Below, piece after piece: positions 20,253 through 28,388 of a stretch of DNA of 64,000 nt. The notes beneath the pieces were generated by a model that was not told the DNA's origin, did no database searches, and saw only the letters and a list, made by a program, of their open reading frames with translations. The translations under genes and the position numbers were made by a program. The DNA lies in contig NZ_CP015520.1 of NCBI RefSeq assembly GCF_001647085.1, forward strand, positions 682,001-746,000, read 5' to 3'. Each line of letters opens with the position of its first letter. Within the stretch, counting starts at the first letter, position 1. This DNA is from Thermococcus piezophilus. Its GTDB lineage: Archaea; Methanobacteriota_B; Thermococci; Thermococcales; Thermococcaceae.

Positions 20253-20828
20253 ATGGCAAAGATTAAAGTCATAACTGACCCAGAGATAATAAAATTGATG
20301 CTTGAAGATACTCGGAGGAAGATATTAGGACTGTTAAGGAACAGGGAAATGACGATTTCCCAGCTCAGCGAGATTCTGGGAAAGACACCCCAGACAATTT
20401 ACCATCATATCGAGAAGCTCAAAGAGGCTGGCCTCGTTGAGGTCAAGAGGACCGAAATGAAGGGAAACCTTGTGGAGAAGTACTACGGCAGGACGGCGGA
20501 TGCCTTCTACATAAACCTCTACCTCGGCGACGAGGAGCTCCGCTACTTAGCCAGGTCACGGCTCAAAACGAAGCTTGAGATATTCAAGACCCTTGGTTAT
20601 GAGTTCAACGACGAGGAGCTGCTGGATGTAATGGACCAACTCCTCAGGAAGGAGCACGAATACAAGACAGATATATCCAACGAAATAGAAGCCAACGAAG
20701 AGAGGCTGAAGGAGTTCTCCAACGAGGACATAATCCACGCTATAGAGTGGCTGGCAATGTCCAAGATGGGTAGGGACGAGGAAGCCATTGAGCTTCTCAA
20801 GAAACTCGGGAAAATACTTAAAAAGTAA
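20253..20828 (+). CDS. Winged-helix HTH regulator, ArsR-like (PH1932 type)
   Basis: A 191-residue DNA-binding protein. The winged helix spans about residues 20-85 with REMTISQLSEILGKTPQTIY and HHIEKLKEAGLVEVKR. A C-terminal helical region probably dimerises. It closely resembles what I remember of Pyrococcus horikoshii PH1932, a structurally solved regulator of unknown ligand. I chose ATG 20253 over the upstream in-frame ATG because of SD GGTGGGAG and because the promoter and repeats lie between them. Followed by DUF211 and a second HTH gene. Confidence 0.85.
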   Translation: MAKIKVITDPEIIKLMLEDTRRKILGLLRNREMTISQLSEILGKTPQTIYHHIEKLKEAGLVEVKRTEMKGNLVEKYYGRTADAFYINLYLGDEELRYLARSRLKTKLEIFKTLGYEFNDEELLDVMDQLLRKEHEYKTDISNEIEANEERLKEFSNEDIIHAIEWLAMSKMGRDEEAIELLKKLGKILKK

Positions 20829-20852
20829 GAGTGAAACTGGAAGCGATGAACT

Positions 20853-21158
20853 ATGGCAAGGGGAATAAGGCTTCTCGTTTTGGACGTGCTTAAACCACAC
20901 CAGCCGATAGTGACTGAGCTAGCCCTGGGACTCAGTGAACTTGAGGGAGTCGATGGGGTCAACATAACCCTCGTGGAAATAGACAAAGAGACCGAAAACG
21001 TCAAGATAACAATGGTCGGTGACAACCTGGACTACGAGGAGATAGTCAGAACCATCGAGGAATTCGGCGGGGTCGTACACAGCATAGACATGGTCGCGGC
21101 CGGAAAGAAAATTGTCGAAGAAGGCGAAACGCCTCAGGACAAGCTGGAGGAGTATTAA
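20853..21158 (+). CDS. DUF211 family protein
   Basis: 101 residues with the ferredoxin-like pattern of DUF211: MARGIRLLVLDVLKPHQPIV, then LSELEGVDGVNITLVEID and FGGVVHSIDMVAAG. Cytosolic, function unknown; I recall the family as probably ligand- or metal-binding. It lies between two HTH regulators, 24 bases after the first and directly abutting the second (TAA then GTG), so it may act as their sensor partner. That is inference from gene order. Confidence 0.85.
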   Translation: MARGIRLLVLDVLKPHQPIVTELALGLSELEGVDGVNITLVEIDKETENVKITMVGDNLDYEEIVRTIEEFGGVVHSIDMVAAGKKIVEEGETPQDKLEEY

Positions 21159-21716
21159 GTGAGGGAAGTCCTCATTATCACGGAACCTGAAAAGGTCAAA
21201 GTACTCTCGGAGGAAACCCGATTCAGGATTCTGCAACTCCTCAAGGAGCACCCAATGACGATTAACGAACTCAGCGAGGCCCTTGGAAAGGACAGGACAA
21301 CCGTCTATCGACATGTGAAGATGCTCGAGAACGCAGGACTCATCGAGGAGCTCAACAGTGACGGAAACGAGAGGATTTACACTAGGGTGGCGAGGCTGTT
21401 CCTCATAAAGTCAGACCTGGACGAGAGTGTGGAGGAGTTCAGAGAGGCCTATCTCCAGGTGGAGGCCGAGAAGCTCGTCCAGATCCTCGAGAAGGCAGGA
21501 GTCAGAATAAAGGATCGAGAAAAGCTGAAGCGCCTCATCAAAGTAGTACTCAACGAAATCGAACTCAACTCCCAGCCCATAATCAAGAGGGTATCTCAAG
21601 CTGGGGTGGATCTGACGGAAATAGAGCTCTTCCACCTTCTCAACATGCTCGTCTTCCTTCAAAGCTGCGAGCTCTGCGAGAAAGCCAAGGAAGTAAAGAA
21701 GCTCGTGGAGTTCTGA
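21159..21716 (+). CDS. Winged-helix HTH transcriptional regulator
   Basis: 185 residues starting at GTG 21159, directly after the DUF211 stop. The HTH is residues 10-75: VLSEETRFRILQLLKEHP and KDRTTVYRHVKMLENAGLI. A C-terminal helical dimerisation region ends with a CELC pair (about residue 174) that could bind metal or sense redox. It resembles the first regulator of the operon in layout but not closely in sequence. Target genes are unknown; the dead amylase and the SLC13 permease are the nearest candidates. Confidence 0.85.
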   Translation: MREVLIITEPEKVKVLSEETRFRILQLLKEHPMTINELSEALGKDRTTVYRHVKMLENAGLIEELNSDGNERIYTRVARLFLIKSDLDESVEEFREAYLQVEAEKLVQILEKAGVRIKDREKLKRLIKVVLNEIELNSQPIIKRVSQAGVDLTEIELFHLLNMLVFLQSCELCEKAKEVKKLVEF

Positions 21717-21802
21717 AGCTTCTTTTTATCCTCCCGATAAAACATGAAGTTTCATTGTCATCGTCAGTGAGTGAGCAATTACGTTCACTAATGCACATTG
21801 GT

Positions 21803-21865
21803 GGCAAAGCTTAAATATTTCACCATCAGTGATATATTGTGACCAGTCTTACTTGGGGTGATATC
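21803..21865 (+). promoter_or_regulatory. Promoter with Thermococcales glycolytic motif upstream of the amylase remnant
   Basis: TTTCAC-CATCA-GTGATA at 21818-21834 matches the TATCAC-N5-GTGATA motif bound by the sugar-responsive TrmB-type regulator (TGM) at 11 of 12 positions. A TATA-like GCTTAAATA lies just before it, and ATG 21866 follows about 30 bases later. The control region looks intact although the gene is not. Confidence 0.7.
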
Positions 21866-22531
21866 ATGGCCAGAAAAGCAGCCGTTGCAGTTTTGATAGC
21901 TGTTCTGATTTCCATGAGCCTGTTTGAAGTCCAGCCAGGGGGAAACACTGGAAAACGGCAGAGTCATAATGCAGGCCTTCTACTGAGATGTGCCCATGGG
22001 TGGAATCTAGTGGGATACAATAAGGGCTAAAGTGCCTGAGTGGTCTCAAGCAGGCATAGCCGCAATATGGCTGCCGCCGGCGAGTAAAGACATGAGCGGC
22101 AGCTATTCCGTGGACTATGGTCCATACGACCACTTCGACCTCGGCGAATATGGCCAAAAGGAGACGGTAGAAACGAGGTTCGGCTCAAAGCAGGAGCTCA
22201 TAGCTCTAATCAATAACCCCCGCCAACGGCAGGAATGTTTGAGGGACCTCATTAAAACCCGCTAAAAAGTTGGCGCAGAAAGGGCAGGATTGCGAAGTGA
22301 AAACTACAAGATGGATGAGGCTTTTGATAACAATAATCAAGCAAAACCGGCAGGTGGGTCTACGTTCCGAAGTTTGCTGGCTCATGCATACACGAGTACA
22401 CAGGCAATCAGGGGGATTGGGTGGACAGGCACGTTCAGTACGACGGATGGGTTGAGCTTACTGCTCTACCTCATGACTCTGCCAATGGCTACTACGGCTA
22501 CTCCGTCTAGAGCTACTGTGGGGTTAGGTAA
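21866..22531 (+). pseudogene. Secreted GH13 alpha-amylase, degenerate
   Basis: Remnant of an extracellular alpha-amylase. Recognisable pieces in order are a signal peptide (MARKAAVAVLIAVLISMSL), VIMQAFY followed by TGA where Trp is expected (21984-21986), [28 protein letters not shown], then YKMDEAFDN and a C-terminal [17 protein letters not shown] ending GYYGYSV-stop-SYCGV. Two large internal deletions remove the catalytic TIM-barrel core, and several Trp codons have become stops. It cannot make an active enzyme. Promoter and TGM remain upstream. Confidence 0.88.
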
Positions 22532-22547
22532 ATTTTTCCTCATCTCA

Positions 22548-22868
22548 TTATTCTCTCGGCCTCTTCAGGCCGAGCGTTTCTTCGGATCCTAATGCCAACC
22601 CGGCCCTGAACAGTAGAAACGTCCGGATCAAAAATACTGAAAGTCCTCCCAAAGCGCAAGGTGAACAGGACTTCTTCCCGATGCTCAATCCTCTACCCAG
22701 CAGTGGCATAGCGGGGATTAACCCTATCATTAGAGCTATCTGCTCCACGATTATCCTAAAAGGCACCTAACCATTGTAGAAAAGCCTTAGTATTGATCCA
22801 GTCATGCCAGCTAATGCGAGTGGCATAGTTGATTCAAAGTAGGTTTCCAAACTCGGTAGAGCCTTTAG
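22548..22868 (-). pseudogene. Possible remnant of a small membrane protein
   Basis: A hydrophobic frame of 72 codons (22548-22766) and a further hydrophobic stretch in the same direction up to about 22868 (LETYFESTMPLALAGMTGS) are separated by a stop codon. Together they look like a decayed membrane protein. I recognise no family. It lies between the dead amylase and the cluster of small membrane proteins and could be part of that cluster. Confidence 0.3.
22555..22574. terminator. Perfect 8-bp hairpin after the amylase remnant
   Basis: CTCGGCCT-CTTC-AGGCCGAG, a perfect stem of eight pairs with a four-base loop, 24 bases after the amylase stop. It may be the old terminator. It also lies within the end of a short minus-strand frame. 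Confidence 0.5.
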
Positions 22869-22904
22869 GATTAGTTTAAGAGGATAACAATTTACTGACC
22901 GTCC

Positions 22905-23351
22905 TCATTGGTATCCCTCCGAGTTTCTTTGTATTTTTGAAAACCCGCCCTCGGTATCCCAATCACAGATGCCCCGAATAACAACGCTGGAATCCACAAT
23001 TTTATGCCAATCAACATGGTAGTTAATCTCCTGAAGAAGTCCACCAAGCCAAAAATTTGTCACCCAGTAGAAGATATCCGAAAGGTGCTCCAAATACTCT
23101 CCAAGCAAAAAGGCCACGCTTGTACTCAAAGCTGAAGAATATGGGTACTTAATTTTATTGACATGTACCACTATTCCAACCAGCAGGACAGTCCAGGGGG
23201 TTACGGCGGCCATAGCCCCAAAAAATAAAAAGATATCGTTCATCCCAACTTCCACACCCAATACTGAAATATCCAGTAGCTGCCAAAGCACTTTCACTAC
23301 CCCAACCATCAGCAGTCCAATGAGAACTGCCATCAATGGTTTCCATTTCAT
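22905..23351 (-). CDS. Small membrane protein with shared leader
   Basis: 148 residues with about three hydrophobic segments. The first 18 residues (MKWKPLMAVLIGLLMVGV) are almost the same as the leader of the protein at 24163-24825. ATG 23351 follows GGGGTGA. The frame then departs from the leader pattern (no AGSALA cleavage region), so either it keeps the leader as a membrane anchor or a small indel has changed the frame. No family recognised. It belongs to a cluster of short membrane and secreted proteins on the same strand. Confidence 0.5.
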   Translation of the reverse strand: MKWKPLMAVLIGLLMVGVVKVLWQLLDISVLGVEVGMNDIFLFFGAMAAVTPWTVLLVGIVVHVNKIKYPYSSALSTSVAFLLGEYLEHLSDIFYWVTNFWLGGLLQEINYHVDWHKIVDSSVVIRGICDWDTEGGFSKIQRNSEGYQ

Positions 23352-23433
23352 GAAGTTCACCCCTAGGGAGTTTTGTATTGAATATTGAGGTAATCATACT
23401 GAATGGTCGTATGTTCATTGTCATGAGGCTTTA

Positions 23434-23877
23434 TCACAGAACAGGAGGAAAAATAAATAGCATTAACACACCAGACAAAGCAACATTAATGTGCAGTCCC
23501 AGTGGCAATTTCTCTACAAGCCTGTTAGATATGCTCCTAGCTAACAAAAAATATGAGCAAATCCATCCAATTAGCATTACAATTTCTCTTAAAAGAAATG
23601 AAGCTTCCATAAAGTATAAGACAAAGTTTAAAAGGCCCGCAATACCCAGGGGGTAAAAAGAAACAACATGTTCAGTCCATGAAGTGATTTTTATCCTGTA
23701 CAAGACCACTAATCCTATTGATATTAAAATCATCGAACCTCCATACACAATAAACAATTTCAAGAGAGCACCGATTATTGCGGCAAATACTAGAACAGCA
23801 GAAGTCAGCCAGTCATTATTAGCCATGCTCCAAGTAGCAATAACAAATATGTTCTTAAGTGAGAAAGCGCTTCCCAA
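23434..23877 (-). CDS. Polytopic small membrane protein
   Basis: Up to 147 residues, starting at TTG 23877 or at an internal ATG 23826. Four hydrophobic helices are visible, for example LTSAVLVFAAIIGALLKLF and REIVMLIGWICSYFLLA. It has no recognisable family and few charged residues. Its size and setting next to a secreted peptide-like protein would suit an immunity or export helper, but this is only inference from the neighbourhood. Confidence 0.5.
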   Translation of the reverse strand: MGSAFSLKNIFVIATWSMANNDWLTSAVLVFAAIIGALLKLFIVYGGSMILISIGLVVLYRIKITSWTEHVVSFYPLGIAGLLNFVLYFMEASFLLREIVMLIGWICSYFLLARSISNRLVEKLPLGLHINVALSGVLMLFIFPPVL

Positions 23878-23935
23878 AATAAAGGAATGAAATTTATAAA
23901 CTTCCGGAAAGTTTCCACATTAACACCCCCACAAT

Positions 23936-24160
23936 CTAAGATGACCCCAAGTACCACCCCACTAAACTCGCTGTGGAGATCAGCAGGATATCGATAAACA
24001 AAGATTTTAATTCAGATTTAGGGGATGTACATTTTAGATAGAGCCAATATACAAAAAGTGGAACAACAACATTCGGCATAATAAAGCCACCAAAAGATGC
24101 ACCTACAATAAAATTGAACAAAAAAGAAAATGAGACGATAATGACTTTTCCAAGCTTCAC
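23936..24160 (-). CDS. Two-to-three-helix small membrane protein
   Basis: 74 residues. Hydrophobic segments at about 4-20 (KVIIVSFSFLFNFIVGASFG), 28-42 and 56-72 are separated by short charged loops. It lies two bases after the stop of the 24163-24825 gene, so the two are surely co-transcribed. No family recognised. The tight coupling to a secreted precursor-like gene suggests a partner such as a self-protection or processing protein, which is a guess. Confidence 0.55.
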   Translation of the reverse strand: MKLGKVIIVSFSFLFNFIVGASFGGFIMPNVVVPLFVYWLYLKCTSPKSELKSLFIDILLISTASLVGWYLGSS

Positions 24161-24162
24161 CC

Positions 24163-24825
24163 CTATACCTCCTCGTATATTAAGGCATCCAAGGACGCTC
24201 CCGATGCCAATGTTAAAATTATACCTATTGCCTCAGAGAGAAGTGCGGTAGTTCCGGTTGCCATGAACCCTCCAATGATACCACCGGCACTAGCTAAACT
24301 CATTATATAGCTCTGAAGAACGGAAGCGCTCATATGCCCGATAACGAGTATCCCATGTTTTCCATATCCCGAATTGAAAGTTATTCCCATCCGGATATTG
24401 GAAGTAAATCTACTGTTTGTTTCGACAGTTATAACCTTATATCTGCCTTTATCCTCCACATTAATCAGATGGGCCCCATTCAATGAAGAAGTCCACACTT
24501 TGAGATTGGATGGTACATAAAAAGCTACAGCATATTTTGTCAGGGGAATAATGCGGTATATTTTCACAGCAATGCCACCAAGTTCATTATGCCTCACTTT
24601 ATAGTATCGCACCTTGGTAATGAAAGTTATAGGAGGTAATGGGATTGTTATTTCCGAAACAACTGCATGATAGCCATGTAAAGTGCTTTTTATATATGCA
24701 CCAATACCTATTGTATCATCTGGCTTTATTGGCTCCTTCTGGATTGGTACTGCCAAAGCACTCCCGGCAGTCACTCCAACCATCAGCAGTCCCAAGAGGA
24801 CTGCCGACAAAGGCTTACACTTCAA
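24163..24825 (-). CDS. Secreted protein with hydrophobic Gly/Ala/Ser-rich C-terminal domain (possible bacteriocin-like precursor)
   Basis: 220 residues from TTG 24825, preceded by GGAGGCGA. Three parts can be seen. A signal peptide MKCKPLSAVLLGLLMVGVTA ends in a GSALA cleavage site. A beta-rich region spans about 26-165. A C-terminal block of about 55 residues is almost wholly hydrophobic and small-residue-rich (SLASAGGIIGGFMATGTTAL and GIILTLASGASLDALI). The last block resembles in composition the hydrophobic cores of circular or membrane-active bacteriocins. No specific family was confirmed. The two tiny membrane genes downstream are on the same strand. Confidence 0.55.
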   Translation of the reverse strand: MKCKPLSAVLLGLLMVGVTAGSALAVPIQKEPIKPDDTIGIGAYIKSTLHGYHAVVSEITIPLPPITFITKVRYYKVRHNELGGIAVKIYRIIPLTKYAVAFYVPSNLKVWTSSLNGAHLINVEDKGRYKVITVETNSRFTSNIRMGITFNSGYGKHGILVIGHMSASVLQSYIMSLASAGGIIGGFMATGTTALLSEAIGIILTLASGASLDALIYEEV

Positions 24826-25002
24826 GTGGTTCGCCTCCGATAGTTTTCACTTGATTATTGAGGCTAAGTTTTTAAAAAGTTTTTTCTTCAATGGTAAATT
24901 ACAAACCAATATAAAAAATAATTTTTACGGACAAATACAACATAACTCAGCTAAAACAAGTTAAGTAAAAGAGATTTCCAGATAAATATTAAGAAATCAA
25001 AC

Positions 25003-25780
25003 TTAGAACTCCATCACTCTCTTCACAGCGTGCGGCACCTTGTTGGCCACCTCCAATGCCGTGAAGTTCTCGCCGAGCTCGTCCTTCACCATGTCTCCAG
25101 CGAGGCCGTTGAGAAAAGCACCAACTGAAGCGGCCCTTAGAGGCTCGTTGCCCAGAGCCAGCAATGCACCGACAAGGCCTGCAAGGACATCTCCGGTTCC
25201 CCCTGTTGTCATCCCCCTGTTGCCGGTTTTGTTGTACTTCCAAGTTTTCCCGTCGCTTATGACGTCGTAAGCACCTTTGAGCAAAATAACACCATCAATT
25301 TCCCTCGCTTTTTTCATAACGAGTTTAACTTTCCCCTGGAGGGAATCTCCGGGCTTAATGCCAAAGAGAGCCTTGAACTCACCGCCGTGGGGAGTTAGGA
25401 CGAAGGTCTTGCCCTTGAGAACGCTCAAGTCCTCAGCTATGGCTTTTAGTCCGTCAGCATCTACCACCAAAGGCTTTTCGCAGTGCTTTACAAATTCTCT
25501 AACAAACTCCTTGGTTTCTTCCTTCACTCCCATACCGGGTCCTATGAGGACGGCATCAGCCTTTTCTGCCAGTGCCAAGACTCCTTCAAGATGCACTTTT
25601 GTGAAGTTCTTTCCTTCGACTGGCCTTAGAATAATATCTGGATCGGTTATGCGCTTCGCAGGATATTCCGGCATCACCAGATACACTAAATCAACGATAT
25701 AGCTGGCAGCTTTTGCCGCCAAGTAAGGAGCACCGAAGTAGTCCTCACTTCCACCGATTATTAACAGCTTTCCGTTCTGA
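25003..25780 (-). pseudogene. nnr: nnr copy A, ADP-dependent NAD(P)H-hydrate dehydratase domain (3' part)
   Basis: Encodes the C-terminal NAXD domain of the two-domain NAD(P)HX repair enzyme, which uses ADP to dehydrate damaged NAD(P)H. The domain is clean from about residue M at 25722 to the stop at 25003. It contains AVLIGPGMGV, VVDADGLKAIAED, VLTPHGGEFKALFG and the catalytic TTGGTGDVLAGL. Upstream of 25780 the same frame is destroyed by regularly spaced deletions, so a full bifunctional enzyme cannot be read from here. An internal start at 25722 might still give a stand-alone dehydratase, shorter than the usual domain. Confidence 0.8.
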
Positions 25781-26335
25781 CGCCCCTCTTCCTTAAAGCG
25801 AACTTCGCATCACCGGGGCCAACTAGGTGATTGGATAACCAATTTTGGCAACGATTCTTTCAAAACCCTCAAACTCCTCCTGAATGTTACAGCAAAGTTG
25901 CACTTAACTTGAACTCTTGAGGGATAGCCACAACACTGACAATCCTAGCTTTTCCAGAATATTCGTTGATTTTCTCAATTGCGGCTCGCGCGGCTCGCCC
26001 TTTGTGCCGGCTCCAAGAAGGGCATCAACGAATCCTCAAGATTGAGAGCCTTTATCTGGCTTGAGTCCTTAAGGATTTTAAGTCAAGCTTCCTAAGGATT
26101 TCCCAGTTGTGCCTGGCTTCCTCACTTCTTTCATCACCCACCAAAAAGACCGTCACATCATTCTCGAAGCTTAAATGTCAAAGCCATCCCCACCGTTGTT
26201 TCCCGTCCCGCAGAATATTGCCACGTTACAAACTTTTCTTCTATTGCTCTTGCCACTCCAGCGCCGGCATTTTCCATGGTGAGATGCCAAGCCACTTGGC
26301 GTTGATATCCCAGATGTAAACGTCTTCAGCATCAC
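25781..26335 (-). pseudogene. nnr: nnr copy A, 5' part destroyed by eleven 10-bp deletions
   Basis: This stretch is nearly identical to 28539-29207 (copy B), but each roughly 60 bp of copy B is represented by 50 bp here. From 25631 to 26322 it is 692 bp, against 802 bp in copy B (28389-29190). The difference is 110 bp, exactly eleven gaps of 10 bp. Junctions lie near 25782, 25832, 25882, 25932, 25982, 26032, 26081, 26130, 26180, 26229 and 26279. The lost bases code for conserved epimerase-domain residues, so copy B is the ancestral form. The region encodes nothing now. Confidence 0.9.
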
Positions 26336-26413
26336 CATGGGAAAATCGGAAAAAGAGGGTTAAGACCTTTTCCATTCTTACTGCTGAAAAACAGAAAGTA
26401 ATCCCCGCTTGTC

Positions 26414-27379
26414 CTAGTCAGTTTGAGATTTATCACCTCTGCTCGGGAGTCTCCTCATGTAGAAATTCTCCCCCCTATATTCCAGTTTCATGAGCTTGCC
26501 TTCTTTTAAAAGTCCCTCGATGATACTCCAATTTGCATTGGCCTTATTTAGGAATTCTCTGACCGCGCTTTCCCTCATGGGATGAACGGCCGTGACGCTG
26601 AGCAGGTCCTCCACCACGTCCCCCGTTAATGCAAAAGCGTTCCCCTCATAGCCTATGAGGTACTCCACCCTGTCCTCGCCAAGGACTTTGGCAAAGGTCT
26701 GGAACACCCGGTTTATCGTCTCTTCTCTTGCTGGTTTAACCCATCTCTCACAAGGGGGTCTGGTCGGAACCGCTATGTATGCCTTATCCGGCCTAAGCTC
26801 CCCAAGAAACTCGGCTACCCTCTCAAACTCTTTCCCGTAGCCATCCCAGTCGATGAGCATCGTCTCAGTAACAAGTCTGCCTTTGAATTCCTTCCTGAGC
26901 TCAAGCATCCCTTCAAGTATCCGTTCGAGTTTTAACCTTCTATGGGGCCTGTTTATTCTCCTCCAAACTTCGTCGGTGACGGCATCAACTTTTAGTGATA
27001 TAAAATCGAACCCGAGAAGGTCTTCCCTAACCTCCTCCATCCACACCAGCGAGGAGTTGGTGAGAATCGCGAGGGGAATGTCGAGGCTTTTCAGAAGTTC
27101 TACTTCCTTCCCAAGGTTTACGTCCAGTGTTGGCTCTCCATCGGGGACGAACGTGAGGTAATCAATTGTTTCGTTTCGTATTTTTGCTTCTTCCACTTTT
27201 TTCTTGACTTCCTCAAAGATGAACTCGGTAGGATAAAACGGTCTTCTCTCGACATACATTTTAAGGGTTCTCCCTATCTGGCAGTAGACACAGGCGTAGG
27301 AGCAAACCTTGTCGGGGATATTGTTTATTCCCAGACTCCTGCCCAGCCGTCTTGAAGGAACCGGTCCAAAGGCAATCAT
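26414..27379 (-). CDS. Radical SAM protein
   Basis: About 321 residues from ATG 27379. The cluster-binding motif CSYACVYCQIG (CxxxCxxC) near residue 26 binds a 4Fe-4S cluster and SAM. It is followed by the glycine-rich VPDGEPTLDVN strand and a full TIM-barrel region, with SLKVDAVTDEVWRRINRPH near residue 130. The C-terminal 60 residues form a winged-helix-like region (LNKANANWSIIEGLLKEGKL). It resembles the COG0731-type radical SAM proteins; the substrate is unknown. The gene lies between the two partial nnr copies, so it may have arrived with or been trapped by that rearrangement. Confidence 0.85.
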   Translation of the reverse strand: MIAFGPVPSRRLGRSLGINNIPDKVCSYACVYCQIGRTLKMYVERRPFYPTEFIFEEVKKKVEEAKIRNETIDYLTFVPDGEPTLDVNLGKEVELLKSLDIPLAILTNSSLVWMEEVREDLLGFDFISLKVDAVTDEVWRRINRPHRRLKLERILEGMLELRKEFKGRLVTETMLIDWDGYGKEFERVAEFLGELRPDKAYIAVPTRPPCERWVKPAREETINRVFQTFAKVLGEDRVEYLIGYEGNAFALTGDVVEDLLSVTAVHPMRESAVREFLNKANANWSIIEGLLKEGKLMKLEYRGENFYMRRLPSRGDKSQTD

Positions 27380-27429
27380 AACTACACCAGGAATTAGATT
27401 CACCTAATCAGCCTTAAATCTTTCGGTTC

Positions 27430-27655
27430 ACTATTCAGCCCCAAGAAGTTGAAGGCAGTCTTGTATTAGCTTTTTCATCAACTGCGATGAGATTTCTTTG
27501 TTTTTTAACTGCGAGGAGTTTTGGCGGGTAACTCAACAATTTTTGTACTGTTGTGTGGCTGATCCCGAGGATTCTGGCGAGTTAGCGGGTAAGGCCTTTC
27601 AGGTATAATTCAACTGCCCTACTTTTCTTTTCTGCTGGTATTTTATTTCCGCGAA
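27430..27655 (-). pseudogene. Transposase N-terminal remnant
   Basis: Minus-strand translation gives KPFRGNKIPAEKKSRAVELY, LKGLTR-stop-LARILGISHTTVQKLL and then a short RNLIAVDEKA segment before a stop. This is a resolvase-like helix-turn-helix as at the start of IS transposases, with IAVDE resembling the first catalytic Asp region of IS6/IS240-type enzymes. It has an internal stop and lacks the rest of the gene. The IS family is a tentative guess; that it is transposase-derived is likely. Confidence 0.5.
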
Positions 27656-27692
27656 AGGGTTTTAAGGCTGAAATTACTTATTATTAAACGCA

Positions 27693-28259
27693 ATGCGAAT
27701 GATTGTAACTCTAGTAATAGGTATACTAATGGTAGCTATAACAGTAGCAATACTAATAAAGACAATCAGCCCTATATTTGAAATGTCTGAAAGAACGCTT
27801 GAAACTATAGAATCTGAAATAAATGAAACTATAAAATGTTCCATCTCAACGCCTACACCAGCGCCCAAAGTCATATTTGAAGATGACTTTAATGACGGAC
27901 CGGAAGATGGATGACAATACCCCTCCAAATTCTGCTCGGGCTGGAAGTTCACGGATGGCTATGTGGAGAGCACGGCCAATGCAGTTGGTGCGAAGGCGGT
28001 TATTTACAGAACTGTTACACTACGTTCGGATGGTTGGATAGAATTCGATTGGCTTTGCAGTGGTTCTGGAACTTGGTTCCACTTCTACGTTGATGGAAAA
28101 TTAAAGAAAATCTGTACGAAAGATGGGGAATGGCACCATGCAAAGGTTTCGCTAACAGCAGGCACTCACGAAATAAAATGGATTCATGAAGTAGGAGGAA
28201 TGATGGCCTACAATGAGAAAGCTTTGCTAGATAACGTTGTCGTCTATGAGGAAGGGTGA
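27693..28259 (+). pseudogene. Membrane-anchored beta-sandwich-like protein with an in-frame TGA
   Basis: One frame runs from ATG 27693 to TGA 28257-28259 with a single internal TGA at 27912-27914. The N-terminus is a transmembrane anchor (MIVTLVIGILMVAITVAILI) like archaeal pilin-like leaders. After the stop, the frame continues as QYPSKFCSGWKFTDGYVEST and WFHFYVDGKLKKICTKDGEW, which looks like a concanavalin-like or carbohydrate-binding domain. The C-terminal half has a normal codon pattern. A nonsense mutation (perhaps of Trp) or a sequencing error is likely; read-through cannot be excluded. Function unknown. Confidence 0.55.
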
Positions 28260-28388
28260 GAGCTGTTTTTGGAATTTCATTAAGAACATTAAAGCTCAAA
28301 TCTAACACCTAAATCAAAAGAGCATTGTAGTTAAATGTTTCAGGTAATACCCTTCGTTCTAATATGCTATACCTCATCTTCATACTAA

